In this document: positions 52,528 through 61,908 of the stretch, in pieces
Layout of the letters: every line of letters begins with the position of its first letter
How positions within the stretch are numbered: position 1 is the stretch's first letter
Translations under genes and position numbers: made by a program
Assembly (NCBI GenBank): GCA_963796915.1
Contig: CAWCNI010000003.1
Coordinates: forward strand, 1-64,000
DNA length: 64,000 bases
DNA from: JAENWD01 sp963796915
GTDB taxonomy: Bacteria; Acidobacteriota; Vicinamibacteria; Vicinamibacterales; JAENWD01
Direction of reading: 5' to 3'
The notes under the pieces: generated by a model
The model's input: the letters and a program-made list of their open reading frames with translations, nothing else
Told to the model about the DNA's origin: nothing
The model's database searches: none

Positions 52528-53324
52528 CTCCACCGCGGGCTAGAAAGGCGCGATGCGGATCCGCGGTCGAGGAAGATCGTCACGGCCGGATGCGTCTGCA
52601 GAATCGACGCCGGCACCGCCGGTGTGACCGGCCCTTCGACAGTGGCGCGCACGGCCTCGGCCTTCCGCTCGTCGGGCACGATGCAGAGGATGCGGCGCGC
52701 CTCGAGAATCTGACGGACAGACATCGAGATGGCCTGCGCTGGCACCGCGTCGATCGACGGGAACCAGCCCTCGCCCACCTGCTGACGCCGGCAGGCCTCG
52801 TCCAGCGTCACCACGATGTACGGCTCGCGGGTCTCGAAGTCTGCAGGGGGATCGTTGAAGGCCAGGTGCCCGTTCTCGCCGATGCCGACGAGGGCCAGGT
52901 CCACCGGCGCCGAGGCGATCGCGCGTCCCACCGACTGACAGACGAGCTCGGGATCCTGTTCTCCGTCCAGCAGGTGGGTCGTGTCGATGCCGGCGGGATC
53001 GATCAGCCGTTCCCTGAGATACCGCCGGAAACTGGCAGGATGCGTGGCCGGCAGGCCGATGTACTCGTCCAGATGAAACATCTCCACGCGTGCCCAGGGG
53101 ATGTCGCGCCGTTCAACCAGCGCGGCCAGCATGTGGACCTGCGAGAGACCTGTCGCCGCCACCATCCGCGCCTGCCCGCGCGCGGCAACGGCGTCGGCGA
53201 TGATCTCACCGGCAGCGAGGGCAGCGCCGCGTCCGAGCGCGACGGGATCGTCAAACAGGCGGATATCCACGGCCAGTGGAACGTAACTCTTCGCGCCGAC
53301 GCGGTCAAGCGTCGTCAGGCGCAA
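52524..53324 (-). CDS. nagB: Glucosamine-6-phosphate deaminase
   Basis: NagB converts glucosamine 6-phosphate to fructose 6-phosphate and ammonia. Catalytic Asp lies in FHLDEYIGLP and the second motif GIGENGHLAFNDPP follows. Length of 266 residues is normal. No other amino-sugar gene is adjacent. Its stop overlaps the -35 element of the dap leader promoter, so its transcript must end in the terminator just beyond. Its upstream region is a repeat tract. Confidence 0.95.
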   Translation of the reverse strand: MRLTTLDRVGAKSYVPLAVDIRLFDDPVALGRGAALAAGEIIADAVAARGQARMVAATGLSQVHMLAALVERRDIPWARVEMFHLDEYIGLPATHPASFRRYLRERLIDPAGIDTTHLLDGEQDPELVCQSVGRAIASAPVDLALVGIGENGHLAFNDPPADFETREPYIVVTLDEACRRQQVGEGWFPSIDAVPAQAISMSVRQILEARRILCIVPDERKAEAVRATVEGPVTPAVPASILQTHPAVTIFLDRGSASRLSSPRWS

Positions 53325-53339
53325 TGCAGGTTTGCGGCG

Positions 53340-53400
53340 GTGCGGCAGTGCTACAGTTCGTCAGTGCGGCAGTGCAGCAGAGGTGCAGCAGTGCGCCGGT
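53340..53400. repeat. Direct repeats upstream of nagB
   Basis: GTGCGGCAGTGC occurs at 53340-53351 and 53364-53375, with related GTGCAGCAGTGC words to about 53393. The 12-mer CGGCAGTGCAGC also occurs inverted at 38426-38437, in another intergenic region. Confidence 0.6.
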
Positions 53401-53413
53401 CCCCCTACACGCC

Positions 53414-53575
53414 ATGAGCGCGATGCTGGCCTTGATCGGCACGACGCTCGGCGGCTGGATTGGCTGGTGGCTTGGCGAGTGGATCGGGCTGAGCACGGCG
53501 TTGTTCCTCAGCATCATCGGGTCCGGCGTCGGCCTCTACGCCGGACGGCGGTTCTTTCAGTGGATGGGAGACTAG
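53414..53575 (+). CDS. 53-residue small membrane protein, glycine-zipper type
   Basis: Almost wholly hydrophobic, with two short helices: LALIGTTLGGWIGWWLGEW and LFLSIIGSGVGLYAGRRF. Spaced Gly residues give a glycine-zipper look. Sits six bases upstream of the NIF3-like gene and probably forms an operon with it. I do not recognise a family. Confidence 0.6.
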   Translation: MSAMLALIGTTLGGWIGWWLGEWIGLSTALFLSIIGSGVGLYAGRRFFQWMGD

Positions 53576-53581
53576 GCAGCC

Positions 53582-54472
53582 ATGCCCAGGCAGCGTGCGG
53601 TGGGACGACTGGTTCTGTATGGCGTCGCGGTTGCGGCTCTTGGGCTCTCTGCTCGTCCGATCGCGCAGGCAAAGCCGCTCACCGCTCGAGAGGTTGTCGA
53701 GCGCATCAAGGCGCACGTCGGCGTCCCGTGGATGAGCGACACCGTCGACACCTTCAAGGCCGGCGATCCGGACACCGCCGTCACCGGCATCGCGACGACG
53801 ATGATGGCGACATTCGACGTGATTCAGCGCGCGGCCGCCGGCGGCCAGAACCTCGTCATCACCCACGAGCCGACGTTCTACAACCACCAGGACGCGACGA
53901 CGGAGTTCGAGCAGGAGCACGACGCTGTCTACAAGGCCAAGATGGACTTCATCGCCGCCCATCACATGGTCGTCTGGCGCTTTCACGACCACTGGCATCG
54001 CCGCACGCCGGACGGCATCCTGACCGGCGTGGTGGATGCCCTCGGGTGGAAACCGTATCAGCGCGCCGATGCGCCGTACACCTTCACCATGCCGGAGACC
54101 ACGCTCGGCGCCCTGGCCGCTGCCATCAGCCGCTCGCTGCACGCAGACACCGTTCGCGTGGTCGGTGACCCGGCCATCAAGGTGACGGGAGTCGGGCTGC
54201 TCCCGGGGTACGCAGGCTCGGCGATGAACCGGCATCACCTTCAGCAACCAGACATCCAGGTCGAGGTCATCGGCGAAGCGAGGGAATGGGAGCTGGTCGA
54301 ATACGCGGCGGACGCCGATGCCGCGAAGCTCGGGAAGGGTCTGATCGTCATCGGGCATATCCCGTCCGAGCAGGCCGGGATGGACGAATGCGCGAAGTGG
54401 TTGAGGACGTTCGTGACCGAGGTGCCCGTGGTCTTCGTGCCGGCGAAGCAGGCGTTTTGGGGGGTGAAGTAG
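53582..54472 (+). CDS. NIF3/DUF34-like dinuclear-metal protein with a signal peptide
   Basis: The NIF3 fold binds two metal ions. Here VITHEPTFYNHQ, FHDHWHRR and GHIPSEQAGMDE hold the metal ligands, though spacing differs from cytosolic members. A signal peptide covers about residues 1-30 (RLVLYGVAVAALGLSARPIA), which is unusual; most family members are cytosolic. Length of 296 residues. Function of NIF3 proteins is unsettled. Confidence 0.8.
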   Translation: MPRQRAVGRLVLYGVAVAALGLSARPIAQAKPLTAREVVERIKAHVGVPWMSDTVDTFKAGDPDTAVTGIATTMMATFDVIQRAAAGGQNLVITHEPTFYNHQDATTEFEQEHDAVYKAKMDFIAAHHMVVWRFHDHWHRRTPDGILTGVVDALGWKPYQRADAPYTFTMPETTLGALAAAISRSLHADTVRVVGDPAIKVTGVGLLPGYAGSAMNRHHLQQPDIQVEVIGEAREWELVEYAADADAAKLGKGLIVIGHIPSEQAGMDECAKWLRTFVTEVPVVFVPAKQAFWGVK

Positions 54473-54526
54473 ACGCATGAGCCCCCACGCGCTGGGGCCG
54501 AAGCACGGGCAAACGGGCGGACGGGA

Positions 54527-55484
54527 TCAGGCGCGGCGGTTGCGCCAGCCGTCCAGCGCGACAGCGACGACGATGATGGCGCCGATGATGATTTCCTGCA
54601 CGTAGTTCTGCCAGCCCATTTGCTGGCTGCCGTTGCGCAGGACGGCCATGATCGTCGCGCCCACCATCGACCCCAGAATCGTGCCGACGCCGCCGTTCAG
54701 CGAGCCGCCGCCGATGACGACGGCCGCGATCACATCCAGCTCGGTGCCGATGGCCACGGTGGGATCGCCCTGGCGAAGGCGCGACATCTGCATCACGCCG
54801 GACAAGCCCACGAACAGCCCCGCCAGGCCGTAGATCCACACCTTCAGCCGATCGACAGGAATCCCGCACGCGCGCGCCGCCGCCTCGTTCGAGCCGATCG
54901 CGAACACGCGCCGGCCGAAGACGGTATAGCGCAGCACGAGCGCGATGACGACGGCGAGCAGCGCCGTCAGCCACACGCCCGGCGCGACGACCAGCCAGTC
55001 GGGCTGCGGGAACGTCACCGCCAGATCGTTCACCCACGTCTGCGGGACGTTGACGGTCTGCTGATCGGCGATCCACTTCGCGACGCCGCGCGCCATGCCG
55101 AGCGTGCCCAGCGTCGCGATGAACGGGATCACCTTCAGGCGCGTGATGAACAGGCCGTTGATCACGCCGACGACACCGCCGGCGGCGACGCCCTCCAGCA
55201 CGGCGATCGAGCGGACTGGTGCCGTCGCGCAGCGCGATCGCGGTGACAACGCCGGTCAGCGCGATCACCGATCCGACCGACAGGTCGATGCCTCCGCCGA
55301 CCATCACCATCGTCATCCCGATGCTGCCGAGCGCGACGATGACCGTCTGGGCGACGACGATGCGGAAGTTGCGGACGGAGAGGTACTGCGACGGCGAGTC
55401 CGTCATCAACGCAAAAATGGCGATGACGGCGAGCAGGCCGAGGAACGGGCCGAGCCGCGCGAGCCAGGTGCGAGCCGTAGACAT
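54527..55484 (-). CDS. RbsC-type sugar ABC transporter permease (one frameshift)
   Basis: The membrane permease of a ribose/rhamnose-type sugar importer. N-terminal helices (LGPFLGLLAVIAIFALMTDS, GGGIDLSVGSVIALTGVVTA) are in one frame to about 55215; the next frame carries VIPFIATLGTLGMARGVAKW, GIPVDRLKVWIYGLAGLFVG and AAVVIGGGSLNGGVGTILGS. The GGGSLxGGxG motif contacts the ATPase. It is the last gene of the minus-strand sugar operon. Confidence 0.9.
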
Positions 55485-55566
55485 TCGGAGCGTCAGCCAT
55501 CAAGTCCACCACGGCCGAACTGAACGTCGGCCCCTGCGAGCGAAGAGTCCAGGCGCCGATGCGCCG

Positions 55567-57060
55567 CTATTGTCCATCAATCGCCGCGTGAAGGACGCGT
55601 TCCGGCGTCCACTCGCCAATCGGCTGCACCGGCGTCAGCCGCCCGCGGCTCATCACGGCCAGCCGATCGCAGAGGCCGAACAGCTCCGGCAGATAGGAGC
55701 TGACCATGAGCACGGCCTTCCCATTGGCGGCCGCATTGACCACGGCTTCGTAGATCCGCGCCTTCGCGCCGATATCGATGCCGCGCGTCGGCTCGTCGAG
55801 GAGCAGGACGTCAGCGTCCTGGTACATCAGGCGGCCGAGGGCGACCTTCTGCTGATTGCCGCCTGACAGCGTCCTGATCGCCGCATCCGGGCTGTCGGCC
55901 TTGATCGCCAGCTCGCCGATCCAGTGCCTGGTCTGCGATCGCTGCGCCTCGAGGTCCAGCCAGCCACGCGAGGCACAGGCGCGAAATCCCGTCAGCGTCA
56001 TGTTGTCGGCGACCGACATGGGCATGGCGAGGCCCTCGCCCTTGCGATCCTCGCTCAGATAGCCGACACGCTGCGCGATACGACGTGACGGCGTCTCTCC
56101 GGCGGTCACCGGCTTCCCGGAGATCGCAATCGTGCCTGAACTGACCGGCGCCAGTCCGAACAACGCGCGCACCAGTTCCGTGCGGCCCGACCCCATCAGC
56201 CCTGCGATTCCGAGAATCTCGCCGCGGCGCAGCGTGAACGACGCCTTCGACACCACGGGCGGCGCGGCCAGATCGCGCACCTCGAGGACGACTTCGCCCG
56301 GGGCGGCGGTCCGCCGCGGCGGGAACAACTGCTCCACCGACCGCCCGACCATGTGCGCGATCAGATCGGTGTTGCTGACTCCCGCGATCGCGCCATGCGC
56401 CACGCTGCGGCCGTCGCGCAGCACGGTGTAGACGTCGGCGATCTCCCGCACCTCCTCGAGGAAGTGGCTGATGTAGATGATGCCGAGGCCCTCGTGGCGG
56501 AGCCGGCGGATCAGCGTGAACAGGTGCGCGACGTCGTCTCGCTGCAGGCTGCTCGTGGGCTCGTCCATCAGCAGGATGCGCGCGCGCGACGCGATCGCCC
56601 GGCAGATTTCGACCACCTGGCGCGCGGCCAGCGGCAACGATCGCCACGCAGGCGCCCGGGCTTCAGGTCGGGATGCGAGAAACTGGCGAGCACGTCGAGC
56701 GCCAGCCGCTCGGCCTCGGTGCGGCGGAACAGCCCCCAGCGCGACGGCTCGCGCCCGAGCAGGATGTTCTCCGCGACTGTCAGGTGCGGGCAGAGGGACA
56801 GTTCCTGGTGGATCAGCGCGACACCGCGCCGGCTGGCGTCGTGCGGCGAGTCGGGCCGGTAGGGCGCGCCGTCGAGCGTCATCGCGCCCTCGTCGGGCGC
56901 GAGCGCGCCGGCCAGGACGTTCATCAGCGTGCTCTTGCCCGCGCCGTTCTCGCCGATCAGCGCGTGCACTGTCGAAGGCTCGAGCGTGATGTTCACGCCA
57001 TCGAGCGCGACGGTCGGACCGAACCGCTTCCGGATGCCGTCGAGGTGCAGCGAGCGGCAC
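55567..57060 (-). CDS. RbsA-type sugar ABC transporter ATPase, two NBDs (two frameshifts)
   Basis: A double ATPase of about 497 residues. The first domain (Walker A GENGAGKST, GVALIHQELSLCPHLTVAEN) lies in a frame between about 57045 and 56640; the ends are in another frame, so two compensating shifts are needed. The second domain shows MDEPTSSLQ, the fold loop GLMGSGRTELVRAL, signature LSGGNQQK and Walker B LLLDEPTRGID. It starts four bases after the FAHD gene. Confidence 0.9.
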   Translation of the reverse strand: MPLAAPRRHPEAVRSDRRARWREHHARAFDSARADRRERRGQEHADERPGRRARARRGRDDARRRALPARLAARRQPARCRADPPGTVPLPAPDSRGEHPARARAVALGAVPPHRGRAAGARRARQFLASRPEARAPAWRSLPLAARQVVEICRAIASRARILLMDEPTSSLQRDDVAHLFTLIRRLRHEGLGIIYISHFLEEVREIADVYTVLRDGRSVAHGAIAGVSNTDLIAHMVGRSVEQLFPPRRTAAPGEVVLEVRDLAAPPVVSKASFTLRRGEILGIAGLMGSGRTELVRALFGLAPVSSGTIAISGKPVTAGETPSRRIAQRVGYLSEDRKGEGLAMPMSVADNMTLTGFRACASRGWLDLEAQRSQTRHWIGELAIKADSPDAAIRTLSGGNQQKVALGRLMYQDADVLLLDEPTRGIDIGAKARIYEAVVNAAANGKAVLMVSSYLPELFGLCDRLAVMSRGRLTPVQPIGEWTPERVLHAAIDGQ

Positions 57061-57063
57061 CAG

Positions 57064-57977
57064 CTACTCCGTGACGACGGGGTTCGACAGCACTCCGAGT
57101 CCGTCCACTTCGATCTCGACGACGTCGCCGGCCTTCAGGAAAATCGGCGGCTTGCGGGCGAAGCCGACACCAGGCGGAGTGCCCGTGGCGCACGACGTCG
57201 CCGGGCTCGAGCGTGACAGTCTCGCTGAGGAACGACAGGAGCTTGTCGACGCCGAAGACGAGCTGATTGGTGCTCGAGTCCTGCAGTGTCTGGCCATTGA
57301 CGCGACACCGGATCCGCAGGGCGTGCGGATCGCCGATGGCGTCGCGGCGTGACGATGAACGGTCCCATCGGGGCGAAAGTGTCGCAGGACTTGCCGCGCT
57401 GCCACTGCTTGTCGGCAAACTGCAGGTCGCGTGCGGACACGTCGTTCAGGTTCATGTACCCGAGCACGTAGTCGAACGCCTGCGCCACGGGGACGTGCTT
57501 GGCGCGGCGGCCGACGACGAATGCCAGCTCCGCCTCGTAGTCGACCTGCGTGCTGACTGCCGGAAGGCGAATCGGCTGGCCGGGGCCCGTTACTGACGTG
57601 ACGTACTTCGAGAAGGTGATGGGCGAGGTCGGCACGTCCATGCCGCTTTCAGCAGCGTGGTCGCGATAGTTCAGCCCGACGCAAATCAGCTTGCCAGGCC
57701 GGGGCACCGGCGGCCCGATCACCACGTCATCGCGGCGGAGCACCGACCCGCGCGGCAGCGTCTCGGTCCGCGCGACGTTGCGGGCGAGCGCGTCGTGGAT
57801 CTGCCGGACCTTGGGCAGCCACTCGTCGTCGAGGTCGAACCACGAGAGCAGCGGCACGTCGGCGGATGCATCGACGGCGACAGAGAAATTGAGCACAGAG
57901 TCGTCGCCCGGCAGCAGGGCGCCGGCGCGGGGCGTCGATGTCGGCGCCGTCTTCGGCGTGAATGTGATGAGGCGCAT
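57064..57977 (-). CDS. Fumarylacetoacetate-hydrolase-family enzyme (two frameshifts)
   Basis: FAHD enzymes cleave C-C bonds of diketo acids; in sugar loci they often hydrolyse 2,4-diketo-3-deoxy sugar acids. ICVGLNYRDHAAESG, the metal ligands in VDYEAELAFVVGRRAKHV, and GYMNLNDVSARDLQ are typical. Frames change near 57350 and 57185; the last piece PPGVGFARKPPIFLKAGDVV is the family C-terminus. A role in the neighbouring sugar-acid pathway is inferred. Confidence 0.87.
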
Positions 57978-57980
57978 TTC

Positions 57981-58040
57981 GGGTTCGATCGGGTGTGATC
58001 AGGTTCGATCGGGTTGGGTCAGGTTGGATCGGGTTGTGAG
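57981..58040. repeat. Six 10-base tandem units
   Basis: Six consecutive decamers of the form RGGTTNGATC (such as GGGTTCGATC, AGGTTCGATC, AGGTTGGATC) run without spacer between the FAHD and dehydrogenase genes. Confidence 0.85.
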
Positions 58041-58046
58041 GCCCGC

Positions 58047-59193
58047 TCAGGGCTCGACGACGCCTTTGACGTAGTCGGGCGCGAGATGGGCGCCGGAGAA
58101 CGCCGCGGGCACTTCCTCGAGCGAGCGATACCGATGGCTGATGATCGGCGCGACTTTGACCTTCCCTGTTTCGAGCAGGCCGAGCGCGCGGCGGTATGTC
58201 GCCGGCCGCCCGTCCGGCTCGAAGCCGCCGGAGGCGCCGACCGGCGAAAACAGCGACGGCTCGAGGAACTGCAGGTTGTTCAGCACGCTCAGGTCGACGC
58301 CGGTGTGCCCGTGGCCGTAGAGCAGGACGGTCCCCTGCTTCCTCAGCGTGCGCGGGATGTCCCGGAACACGGCTCCGGCGCCCGACGCGTCGATGATGAG
58401 CTCTGCCCTGCGGCCGCCGGTCAGGTCTGAAACGGCCTGAACGAAGTCGCCCTCCGCCGGGTCCAGCGCCACGGCACCGAACTGTGCCGCCAGGGCGCGC
58501 TTCCTGGCGTTGGGATCGGCGACCAGGATCTGCTCTTCGTAACCAAGCGCCGAGCGGAAGTACTGAGTGAACAGGAGTCCCGCCGGGCCTCCGCCGAAGA
58601 TCAGTACGGTGCTCACGCGGTGCAGCGGGTCGGCGTCGCGCAGGCGGAATCGCGTCGTCGCGCGCACCAGCATGTCGGTGGCGTGCACGATGCATCCGAG
58701 CGGCTCGGTGAGCGCCAGTTCTGTCAACGGCAGCTGCGACTCGACGCGAATCGCGTTCACGGCCGGCATGGTGATGAATTCGGCGAGCGCGCCCGGAGGG
58801 CCGGTGATGCCGTGCTCGGTGTACGACACGCACTGGTGCGAGTCACCGGTGGCGCAGTAGTCGCAGAGCGGCAGCCGCGCGGCGCTGACGCAGTTGCGCC
58901 CCTGATCGACGACGACGCGATCGCCGGGCACCAGGTCCGAGACATTGCGCCCGGCCTCCTGGACGATCCCGACGAACTCGTGCCCGAGAATCTGCGGCTG
59001 ACGCGCCAGCGGGATCGGCCGGCCACATTTGTCGGTGTGGTAGTTGCCGTGGCCGTGGAAGATGTGGAAGTCGGTGCCGCACAGGCCGACGGCGGCCACC
59101 CTCAGCAGCACTTCGTCGGCCAGCGGCGCGGCCACCGGGACGTCGTCGCGGATCTCGATGCCGCCCGACGTCGGCGAGCACCGCCGCGCGCAT
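58047..59193 (-). CDS. Zinc-dependent alcohol/sugar dehydrogenase (one frameshift)
   Basis: A medium-chain dehydrogenase of about 381 residues. Catalytic zinc is bound by Cys/His in VGLCGTDFHIFHGHGNYH and GHEFVGIVQE; the structural zinc site has Cys residues around LCDYCATGDSHQC. The NAD site reads VLIFGGGPAGLLFTQYF. The ATG at 59193 overlaps the stop of the dehydratase; the first 12 codons are in a different frame, with one extra G near 59175. The large C-terminal section is intact. Substrate probably a sugar acid or polyol. Confidence 0.9.
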
Positions 59194-60759
59194 CACAGTG
59201 AGACCGACTGTTCCGCCCAGATGCCAAACTCCCGATGCTTCGTATCTTCGGCCTTGGCGGGTTCGCCCGAGGCCACCAGACGCACGTGCTCGAACACGCG
59301 CGCGCCCACCTGCTCGATCGTCTCGGTGCCGTCGATGATGCCGCCGGCCGACAGGTCGAGATCGCGCGACATCCGCTGGTGCACGGCCGTGTTGCTCGCC
59401 AGCTTGATCACCGGGGCAATCGCGTTGCCGATGGTCGTGCCGCGGCCGGTCGTGAACACCACTATCTGTGCGCCCGCGGCGACCAGTCCTGGCGTCGATT
59501 CCTGGTCGTAGCCCGGGCCCTGCATCAGCCACAACCCGTGCCCTGCCGGCAGCTCGCCGTACCCGGTGACGCCCTCCACCCTGGTGGTCCCTGCCTTGGC
59601 AATCGCGCCGAGCGACTTGATCGTGATGTTCAGCAGGCCGCCGGCGACGTTGCCGGGACTGGGATTTTCGTTGAGCACCGTGCCGAACTTGGACGCGTAG
59701 TCCTTGTACCAGTCGACCATGCCGTAGACAGCTTCGCCCTGTCGCATGGTCGCGGGCGCGCTGGGCGAGGATGTGCTCCGCGCCGCAGAACTCGGGCACC
59801 TCGGTGATGAGCACCGTGCCGCCCGATCGCACGAGCAGATCCGCGGCGCGTCCCAGGGCGGGATTGGCAGAAAGCCCCGAGAAGCCATCGGAGCCGCCGC
59901 ACTTCACGCCCATGATCAACTCGTTCATCGACGCGGTGCTGCGGCGGGCCTCGTTGATCTGCGGCAGCATCGCGGCCACTTCCTTGAGGCCGCGGTCGAT
60001 GACCGCCTGCGTGCCGCCGGTCTCCTGGATGCCGTAGCGTACGACCGGCTTGCCAAGCTCGACGCGTTCCTTCTGCAGGTACTTCTCGACGGCCGTGAGG
60101 TTGGTCTTCTCGCAGCCGAGGCCGATGAAGATCACGCCGCCGACGTTGGGATGGCTGGCGTAGTTGGACAGCGTCCGCAGCATCACGTCGATGTTGGAGC
60201 CGTCAGAGCACCCGCATCCCTTGTTGTGCGGGATAGCGACCACGCCATCGACGTTCGGAAACTTCTCCCGGCTGTAGATCGTGAACTCGGCCAGCGTCGC
60301 AATCTGCTGCGACTCGTGGCTCGCGCACATGCTGGTCGGCACGATGAGCAGGAAGTTCCGCGTGCCGACGCGGCCGTCGCTGCGCCGATAGCCCTGCCAT
60401 GTGCCAACCTGGTCTGCGGGAAGGTAGTCAGGCGCCGGCGTCGCGAGGTCGGCTGGCAGGTCGCGCACGACGGGCACGTCGTTGCTCATGTTCCTGAGCG
60501 TGATCGGATCGCCCTCGCCGATGCCGCGCGACGTGCCGATCGGCTGGCCGTACTGCAGGACGAAGTCTCCGTCCGGAATCGCGCGGACCGCGAAACGGTG
60601 ACCGGGCGTCACCGCGCCGGTGAGAGTAAGCGTGTGGCCGCCGGCGTCGAGGGTCATGCCTGGCTCGACCGCCGTCTTGACGACGGCGACGTTGTCTGCC
60701 GGGCTGACGACAACCGCGTAGTCGTGAAGAGGCGCCGAAGCTGTCTGTCTGCCGCTCAT
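59193..60759 (-). CDS. UxaA-family sugar-acid dehydratase (one frameshift)
   Basis: An altronate/galactarate-dehydratase family enzyme of about 522 residues. An N-terminal SAF domain (residues 1-90) precedes the catalytic domain with GYRRSDGRVGTRNFLLIVPT, HNKGCGCSDGSNIDVMLRT and GGVIFIGLGCEKTN. The frame breaks near 59745 (FCGAEHILAQRA), and the other continues to WAEQSVSL at 59193. Metal-binding Cys/His of the family are kept. It is between the epimerase and dehydrogenase genes in one operon. Confidence 0.9.
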
Positions 60760-60763
60760 CGTC

Positions 60764-61774
60764 CTACCGTGCCTTCTGGCCGGCCGCGACCGCAGTCACA
60801 GGCATGCCGTCGATGTCGTCGGTGTCGAGGCGGCCTTCGTCGCGCAACCGCTGGAAGCGCCGGATCGTGTCGGAGATGCCCTGCTCCAGCGAGGTCTGCG
60901 GCAGACCGGCGACGACGGCCCGGATCGCCGAGTCGTCGAGCGAAGGCGGCATCGGGATCGAGGGGCCGTCAATCGACACCAGGCCGCGCGCAGCCGGCCC
61001 GAGCGCGCCTTCGAGAATGCGGACCGCGTCGCCGACATCCCGCGCGTCGCCGTGGAGATTGAAGACATGCGCGCCGTCGGGCGCGCTGTCGGCGCACGCG
61101 ACGAACGCGGCGGCGGTGTCCGCGGTGTAGATGAAATCGGTGACGCCGCTGAAGCGAATCTGGAACGGCCGGCCCAGCACCGCCGACTTGATCGCGCGCG
61201 TCGGATCGCTCGTGAGACCGGCGTCACGGCCGACGCCGTAGACGCTGAACGGCCGGAGCCCGACCGACGACACGCCATGGTCAGCGAAATACACGCGGGC
61301 GTTGCCTTCGTTGGCCTGCTTGAAGACCCCGTAGTGCGTCAACGGAGAAGGGCTGACAGTTTCATCCACCGCCTCGTCGGCCAGGCCGAAGACGGCGGCC
61401 GAACTGGCGTAGACGACCCGCGGCACGCCAGCCGCACGCGCCGCCTCGAACACGTTGACGGTGCCGACGACGTTGACGAGCGCGCCCAGAGCGGGATCGG
61501 CCTTGCAGGTGGGGACCTGCAGCCCGGCGAGATGGATCACGTGCTTCGCGCCGGAAGTTGCAAGCCCGGCCTTGAGCGCCGGCAGGTCGGTGATGTCGCC
61601 GCGGATGAAGCGGACGCGGCCAAGCGCGTGCTCATCGAGCAGCAGCCGGAGACGGCGCGTGTCGTCGCTCCGATCGAAGACCACCGGGGTGTCGCCGCGC
61701 TCGACGAGGGCCTTCACCACCCAGGCGCCGATGCACCCCAGAGCGCCCGTCATGAAGTATGGCGTGCCGGACAT
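60764..61774 (-). CDS. NAD-dependent epimerase/dehydratase
   Basis: An extended SDR of 336 residues. FMTGALGCIGAWVVKALVER binds NAD, the catalytic Tyr/Lys lie in HYGVFKQANEG, and SSAAVFG holds the Ser. It leads the minus-strand sugar operon, five bases before the dehydratase. The divergent binding-protein gene starts at 61909, so the 134 bases between hold both promoters. Could act as a sugar 1-dehydrogenase or epimerase. Confidence 0.88.
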   Translation of the reverse strand: MSGTPYFMTGALGCIGAWVVKALVERGDTPVVFDRSDDTRRLRLLLDEHALGRVRFIRGDITDLPALKAGLATSGAKHVIHLAGLQVPTCKADPALGALVNVVGTVNVFEAARAAGVPRVVYASSAAVFGLADEAVDETVSPSPLTHYGVFKQANEGNARVYFADHGVSSVGLRPFSVYGVGRDAGLTSDPTRAIKSAVLGRPFQIRFSGVTDFIYTADTAAAFVACADSAPDGAHVFNLHGDARDVGDAVRILEGALGPAARGLVSIDGPSIPMPPSLDDSAIRAVVAGLPQTSLEQGISDTIRRFQRLRDEGRLDTDDIDGMPVTAVAAGQKAR

Positions 61775-61908
61775 CCTCGAAATTCCCGATTCTATCCCAA
61801 ACCCTCTGCTGCCGCCGTAGCGGCGGGAGTATCATCACGGACCCTCGAGGCGATATCGTAGAGGCGATTCGGGACCATGGCGGACGGCCGGGCCGGGAGG
61901 AGAGAACC

